Source: Sulfurospirillaceae bacterium
GTDB lineage: Bacteria > Campylobacterota > Campylobacteria > Campylobacterales > Sulfurospirillaceae
DNA length: 10,284 nucleotides
Assembly (NCBI GenBank): GCA_028705785.1
Contig: JAQWCT010000080.1
Coordinates: 1 to 10,284, forward strand
Reading direction: 5' to 3'
The position numbers and the translations under genes were made by a program. Below the pieces are notes generated by a model. It did not search any database. It had not been told where the DNA came from and saw only the letters and a program-made list of their open reading frames with translations. How positions within the stretch are numbered: position 1 is the first letter of the stretch; every line of letters begins with the position of its first letter. Below, piece by piece: positions 7,258-10,284 of the stretch.

Positions 7258-7603
7258 TGATCCCTTACATGTAGAAAAACATCTCCTTTCGCTCTCTTCG
7301 TGTGGATGTTACATTAATACACAAGACATCGTTGATATTGGCACTGCTCTAGGCATTGAGCTGCCGTACAAAAAAAGGTCACTTATCTTGCAGACGCTAA
7401 TACTCCATGCCAAAGACCATAACCAAACAGTAGAACTTCTTTCGTTATTATGCAAAATGCTAGATGGCAAAAATCAAGCTCTTTTAGGCTTATTGCAAAA
7501 CTATCCTAAAGCAGGGTTTATCTTACAAAACTTTCTTCACAAGATTAACGCCACTAAACTCTTATTGCAAAGAGACTTACATGTAAAGGAAAATGATGCC
7601 TAA
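7244..7603 (+). CDS. Small, mostly helical protein of unknown function
   Basis: This 119-residue protein is not one I recognise. It lacks a signal peptide and membrane segment and is rich in leucine and likely helices (about 28-38, 46-56, 62-73, 78-87, 91-110). It has a Cys-x-Cys pair at 20 and 22 (SSCGCY) and a single Cys70. Its start overlaps the end of the LRV gene by 14 bases, with AAAGG 7 bases upstream, and its end overlaps the Mrp gene start, so translation of all three is probably coupled. That sandwiched position between two likely assembly factors makes it a real gene. It might be a dedicated chaperone for the divergent molybdoenzyme, since no TorD/SerD-like gene is visible, but it is shorter than those proteins (about 200 residues) and I see no shared motif. 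Confidence 0.75.
   Translation: MQINSDPLHVEKHLLSLSSCGCYINTQDIVDIGTALGIELPYKKRSLILQTLILHAKDHNQTVELLSLLCKMLDGKNQALLGLLQNYPKAGFILQNFLHKINATKLLLQRDLHVKENDA
7585..7590 (+). promoter_or_regulatory. Ribosome binding site deciding the Mrp-type gene start
   Basis: AAAGGA lies 2 bases before the ATG at 7593 and 5 bases before the adjacent ATG at 7596. The usual spacing favours the second ATG, though the difference is only one methionine. Confidence 0.55.
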
Positions 7604-8393
7604 AAAAAGTATCACCTATGGCTCAACACAGCACCCCAATAACCGAGCTCCGTATGCGAAAAAAGTGATTGCGGTAAGCAGTGGAAAAGGCGGTGTAGGG
7701 AAAAGCACTGTATGCGCAAATCTAGCCGTAGCGTTAGCGCAAAAAGGTTTACATGTAGGATTATTGGATGCCGATATTTATGGACCCAGTATCCCTAGAC
7801 TTTTTGGTGTTGAAAATGAGAAAATTGGGTGGAATGATGATAACAAGATGATGCCCAGCGAAAATTTCGGCGTTAAGCTGATGAGCGTAGGACTGACAAC
7901 CCCAAAAAGCGATACGCCTTTAGTATGGCGAAGTTCTGTCGCTATCTCAGCACTTATCCAATTTCTAGAAGATGTCGCATGGGGAGAACTCGACTATCTC
8001 ATCATCGATATGCCTCCCGGAACGGGCGATGTACAACTTACCATGGCACAAGAACTTCCCCTAAGCGGTGTTGTCCTTGTCACTACACCTCAAATGCTCT
8101 CAACAGATGATGTCAGTCGCGCTCTTGTGATGTTTCAAGATATCAAAGTACCTATTTTAGGGGTAGTTGAGAATATGAGCTATTTTACCGCCCCCGATAC
8201 TGGGACACGATACAACATCTTTGGAACAGGCGGAGCACAAAAACTATGCCATACCTATGGCGTTTCACTTTTGGGACAAATCCCACTCGATAGTGACATT
8301 ATGAACTTGTGTGATGAGGGTAAAATGGCAGTTGTATTTGGAAAAGAAGAAATTAAAAAGAGTTATCAAACAATAGTAGAAAAAATAAGTTAG
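7596..8393 (+). CDS. Mrp/NBP35 (ApbC)-family P-loop ATPase lacking the CPxC cysteines
   Basis: The 265-residue protein (266 if ATG 7593 is used) is a deviant-Walker ATPase. GKGGVGKST (30-38), with the signature Lys31, is followed by LLDADIYGPS (about 57-66), the Walker B/switch block LIIDMPPGTGD (135-145) and VENMSYF (191-197), all hallmarks of Mrp/ApbC/Ind1/NBP35 Fe-S carriers rather than MinD or ParA. Those proteins normally continue with CPxCG, whose two cysteines hold a bridging [4Fe-4S] cluster between two subunits. Here the aligned residues are Ala199-Pro-Asp-Thr202-Gly, so both ligands are absent. The N-terminal FSCA/DUF59 domain of longer Mrp proteins is also missing. It overlaps the preceding gene by 8 bases. 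A maturation role for the neighbouring Fe-S/Mo enzyme is plausible; a housekeeping role is possible. A terminator follows directly. Confidence 0.9.
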   Translation: MPKKSITYGSTQHPNNRAPYAKKVIAVSSGKGGVGKSTVCANLAVALAQKGLHVGLLDADIYGPSIPRLFGVENEKIGWNDDNKMMPSENFGVKLMSVGLTTPKSDTPLVWRSSVAISALIQFLEDVAWGELDYLIIDMPPGTGDVQLTMAQELPLSGVVLVTTPQMLSTDDVSRALVMFQDIKVPILGVVENMSYFTAPDTGTRYNIFGTGGAQKLCHTYGVSLLGQIPLDSDIMNLCDEGKMAVVFGKEEIKKSYQTIVEKIS

Positions 8394-8396
8394 AAG

Positions 8397-8422
8397 AAAA
8401 GGAGGTCAAAAGACCTCCTTTT
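8397..8422. terminator. Bidirectional intrinsic terminator between converging genes
   Basis: A perfect 11-base stem (AAAAGGAGGTC at 8397-8407 pairing with GACCTCCTTTT at 8412-8422) closes an AAAA loop. It starts 4 bases after the Mrp-type stop and lies 14 bases from the porin stop. The A tract on one side and T tract on the other let it end transcription on both strands. Confidence 0.88.
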
Positions 8423-8436
8423 AAGAGCGATAGAGA

Positions 8437-10077
8437 TTAGTATCTGTATCTGATTGAAGCGTGGATATTAGAAGCAGATGTTACATAAGGCATAGCACCC
8501 ATCATGCCACTAGGATTACCTGTTTGTCCAAAGAAAGTATCGCTTCCTGCATAGTCATAGTCCATATAAATATAGCTTAACTGTGCTGTAAGGTTTTTCT
8601 TAACAATTGGTAAAATGTAGTAAATTTCATAAGCATCGCCACGAGTAGCTAGTTTTGAGCCAGCTAGTGTATCTTCACCATAGGTAAAGCTTCTCCAGTA
8701 TTTACTACCATGGTTATATTCTAGTCCAACTCTTTGACCTTCCATAAAACCTGGGAATTGGAAACCTGTGTAAAATGAAGAACCCGTCTCATTATCTGTA
8801 CTTCCAAGCATACCTAGTCCTAAGAAATTAGCAATTTCTTGGGAAGTAAAGCCATTAGCAGCCAACATTGCCGGTGTCATTACCATTCCACCCATAGTCA
8901 AAGTATTTGCAGCTGTTCCATTTGGATTTGTCTTACTAACTGCATAAGAAGCAAAGAAAATAGAATCATCTAAGAAATCACTAATACCATTACCAATACC
9001 ATTAACTTGTAAGGATAATGATGCACCAGTTAAATCGCCTACATCAATAAATCCAGCTCCCTTACTCGCCATTGTATAAGTTCCTGCAGTCATCGATGCT
9101 GGAGTCATAGTGATATTGTACCCATTAACATCCATCATGTTCCAGCCTTTAAAGACATTTGCCATGATTTTATACTGACCATCATCATAGAATTGCATCA
9201 ACAATCCGGCTAAGTCCATATTACCATTTTCGTCTGTCTTAATATATGCTGGATTAAAACCACCATAATTGCTCATTGAGTAAGAACCCGTAGTATCGGA
9301 GAAACCTCTTCCTAAGCAAAGCTTGATATACATACCTGAAATACCTGTAACTTTATCAAGGTCAAATTTGAAACTTGCGCCGTCAAATTCCATATTGATA
9401 TTGTGTCCAACTGGAGATGCTGGATTTTCATTATCAGCTCTAAGGTTTGTCATAAAGCCATCAACAGATGGTCTTCTACCAAATGAAGCACTATAATGTA
9501 CATCACCCATATCTCCAAAATATAAGAAATAGGCTTCTCTTAAGCGAATAGTTGAGTCATTCGGCTTTTGTGTACCATACCAATCAAAATCTTGAAACAT
9601 GCTATTTTGAATACCGTTATCTTGCCCATAAGTTTTATAAACGCCCAATGCGCCTTTAAAAACTAAGTTATCAGCTGGTTGTGCACCCATGCTTAAGATA
9701 AGTTTATTTGTCCAAATACCATTATCTGACTTAGTCTTACCATAAGGGACATACATTCCTCGACCTGGAGCCATCATATCATAACTACCAGATCCTGTTG
9801 TAGGGCTCATATTAGGAACAAATCCTGCCCCTATTTTATAATCTACAACATCATAAGCTGTTCTAAAATCAACATTCCACTTGATATTATCACCAGCATC
9901 ATGTGCTTTGATTTCTGTTACTTGGGCGCGTAATGCGTCAACATTCATTTTTGATTGAGCTGATTGTAGCTCTGCCATTTGTGCTTTAAGAGCCGCTACT
10001 TCTTTTGCAAGATCATCAGCAGCAAATGCGGATGATAAAGCCGCGCCAACGAGTAACGGAGCGATGAATTTTTTCAT
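8437..10077 (-). CDS. Outer-membrane porin-like beta-barrel protein, DUF3373 family
   Basis: The 546-residue protein has a clear Sec signal peptide (MKKFIAPLLVGAALSSAFA, cut before ADD). Residues about 22-55 form a heptad-like coiled coil (LAKEVAALKAQMAELQ), as in porins that anchor to peptidoglycan or trimerise. The rest alternates polar and aromatic residues in beta-barrel fashion and ends in IRYRY, with the C-terminal aromatic needed for outer-membrane assembly. Segments such as RLREAYFLYFGD, SFGRRPSVDGF and GHNINMEFDGASFKFD match what I recall of DUF3373 proteins, common in Campylobacterota; its usual length (about 470-570) fits. Substrate is unknown: it may admit anions or organic acids for the periplasmic respiratory enzymes. 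A 28-base gap separates it from the upstream partial gene, and AAAGG lies 6-7 bases before its ATG. A single Cys254 is unusual for a porin. Confidence 0.85.
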   Translation of the reverse strand: MKKFIAPLLVGAALSSAFAADDLAKEVAALKAQMAELQSAQSKMNVDALRAQVTEIKAHDAGDNIKWNVDFRTAYDVVDYKIGAGFVPNMSPTTGSGSYDMMAPGRGMYVPYGKTKSDNGIWTNKLILSMGAQPADNLVFKGALGVYKTYGQDNGIQNSMFQDFDWYGTQKPNDSTIRLREAYFLYFGDMGDVHYSASFGRRPSVDGFMTNLRADNENPASPVGHNINMEFDGASFKFDLDKVTGISGMYIKLCLGRGFSDTTGSYSMSNYGGFNPAYIKTDENGNMDLAGLLMQFYDDGQYKIMANVFKGWNMMDVNGYNITMTPASMTAGTYTMASKGAGFIDVGDLTGASLSLQVNGIGNGISDFLDDSIFFASYAVSKTNPNGTAANTLTMGGMVMTPAMLAANGFTSQEIANFLGLGMLGSTDNETGSSFYTGFQFPGFMEGQRVGLEYNHGSKYWRSFTYGEDTLAGSKLATRGDAYEIYYILPIVKKNLTAQLSYIYMDYDYAGSDTFFGQTGNPSGMMGAMPYVTSASNIHASIRYRY

Positions 10078-10105
10078 ATTTTACCTTTGTGTAAATTTTA
10101 TATTT

Positions 10106-10284
10106 CTAGCAAGACGGAACGTTACCGCTATCGCTCGCAAACTCTACTGCAAAATCTTTGATATCTGGCATAAACTTCTCAAATTTATCGCCTTTTAAAA
10201 AGCCTTCTAAACCTGGATACTTTTTAGAATACTCAGCAACAAACTTCTCACCTTTACCATCAAAAAGAGCTTTCCACTCTGCTT
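10106..10284 (-). CDS. C-terminal end of an unrecognised protein (partial, 5' end outside window)
   Basis: On the minus strand the frame is open from the window edge for 58 codons to TAG at 10108-10106. The visible residues are charged and lysine/aromatic-rich (AEWKALFDGKGEKF..., KKYPGLEGFLKGDKFEKF) and end in SGNVPSC with a C-terminal cysteine. No haem or nucleotide motif is visible and I do not recognise the family. Its stop lies 28 bases before the porin ATG in the same direction, with no hairpin between, so the two are probably co-transcribed. The codon pattern, lack of internal stops and conventional spacing support a real gene. It could be the end of a small periplasmic or cytochrome-like protein, but nothing in the visible part proves this. 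Confidence 0.72.
   Translation of the reverse strand, partial: AEWKALFDGKGEKFVAEYSKKYPGLEGFLKGDKFEKFMPDIKDFAVEFASDSGNVPSC

Noticed and set aside
7596..8393. MinD/ParA-type partition or septum ATPase
   Set aside because: LLDADIYGPS, DMPPGTGD and VENMSYF are Mrp/ApbC signatures, and there is no C-terminal membrane-targeting helix or ParB-type neighbour.
8437..10077. Repeats or a CRISPR-like array inside the porin gene
   Set aside because: Recurring short words reflect repeated beta-strand residues (Gly, Asn, Met, Tyr); there are no regularly spaced direct repeats.

Overview
The window looks like a piece of a Campylobacterota (epsilonproteobacterial) chromosome, most like Sulfurospirillum or a close relative. 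The clues are AT-rich genes with short spacings, a DUF3373-type outer-membrane porin of the kind common in that group, and a periplasmic molybdoenzyme operon typical of anaerobic respirers of sulfur, selenium or nitrogen compounds. The genus is an inference from protein style, not a database match.

Region 1 (1-6562, minus strand) is a tight five-gene operon read right to left: a secreted two-domain rhodanese, a Tat-exported type II DMSO-reductase-family molybdopterin catalytic subunit, a four-cluster ferredoxin-like beta subunit, a gamma subunit in which an ethylbenzene-dehydrogenase/SerC-type haem-b domain is fused to a monohaem cytochrome c, and a small secreted cysteine-containing protein cut by the left edge. 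Genes overlap by ATGA or lie 3-9 bases apart, so they are probably co-translated. The alpha-beta-gamma set matches the soluble periplasmic selenate reductase / (per)chlorate reductase / dimethylsulfide dehydrogenase / ethylbenzene dehydrogenase group. No membrane anchor is encoded. Electrons would pass between the periplasmic cytochrome c pool, the fused haem c, haem b, the Fe-S clusters and the Mo site. The substrate cannot be read from sequence; the leading rhodanese favours a sulfur or selenium compound, with selenate or an oxidised sulfur species as the best guesses.

Region 2 (6563-6678) is a 116-base divergent intergenic region with a candidate promoter and an inverted repeat.

Region 3 (6679-8393, plus strand) is a three-gene operon with overlapping ends: a leucine-rich-repeat-variant (LRV) protein, an unrecognised 119-residue protein, and a short Mrp/NBP35-type P-loop ATPase that has lost the usual CPxC cluster-binding cysteines. 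Divergent placement suggests a maturation or assembly role for the molybdoenzyme, but that is inference. The palindromic 9-mer TTACATGTA occurs four times in this region, always read as Leu-His-Val.

Region 4 (8397-8422) is a strong hairpin serving as a terminator for both converging operons. Region 5 (8437-10284, minus strand) holds the DUF3373-type porin and, upstream of it, the last 58 codons of an unrecognised gene cut by the right edge. No tRNA, rRNA, CRISPR array, insertion sequence or phage gene was seen.
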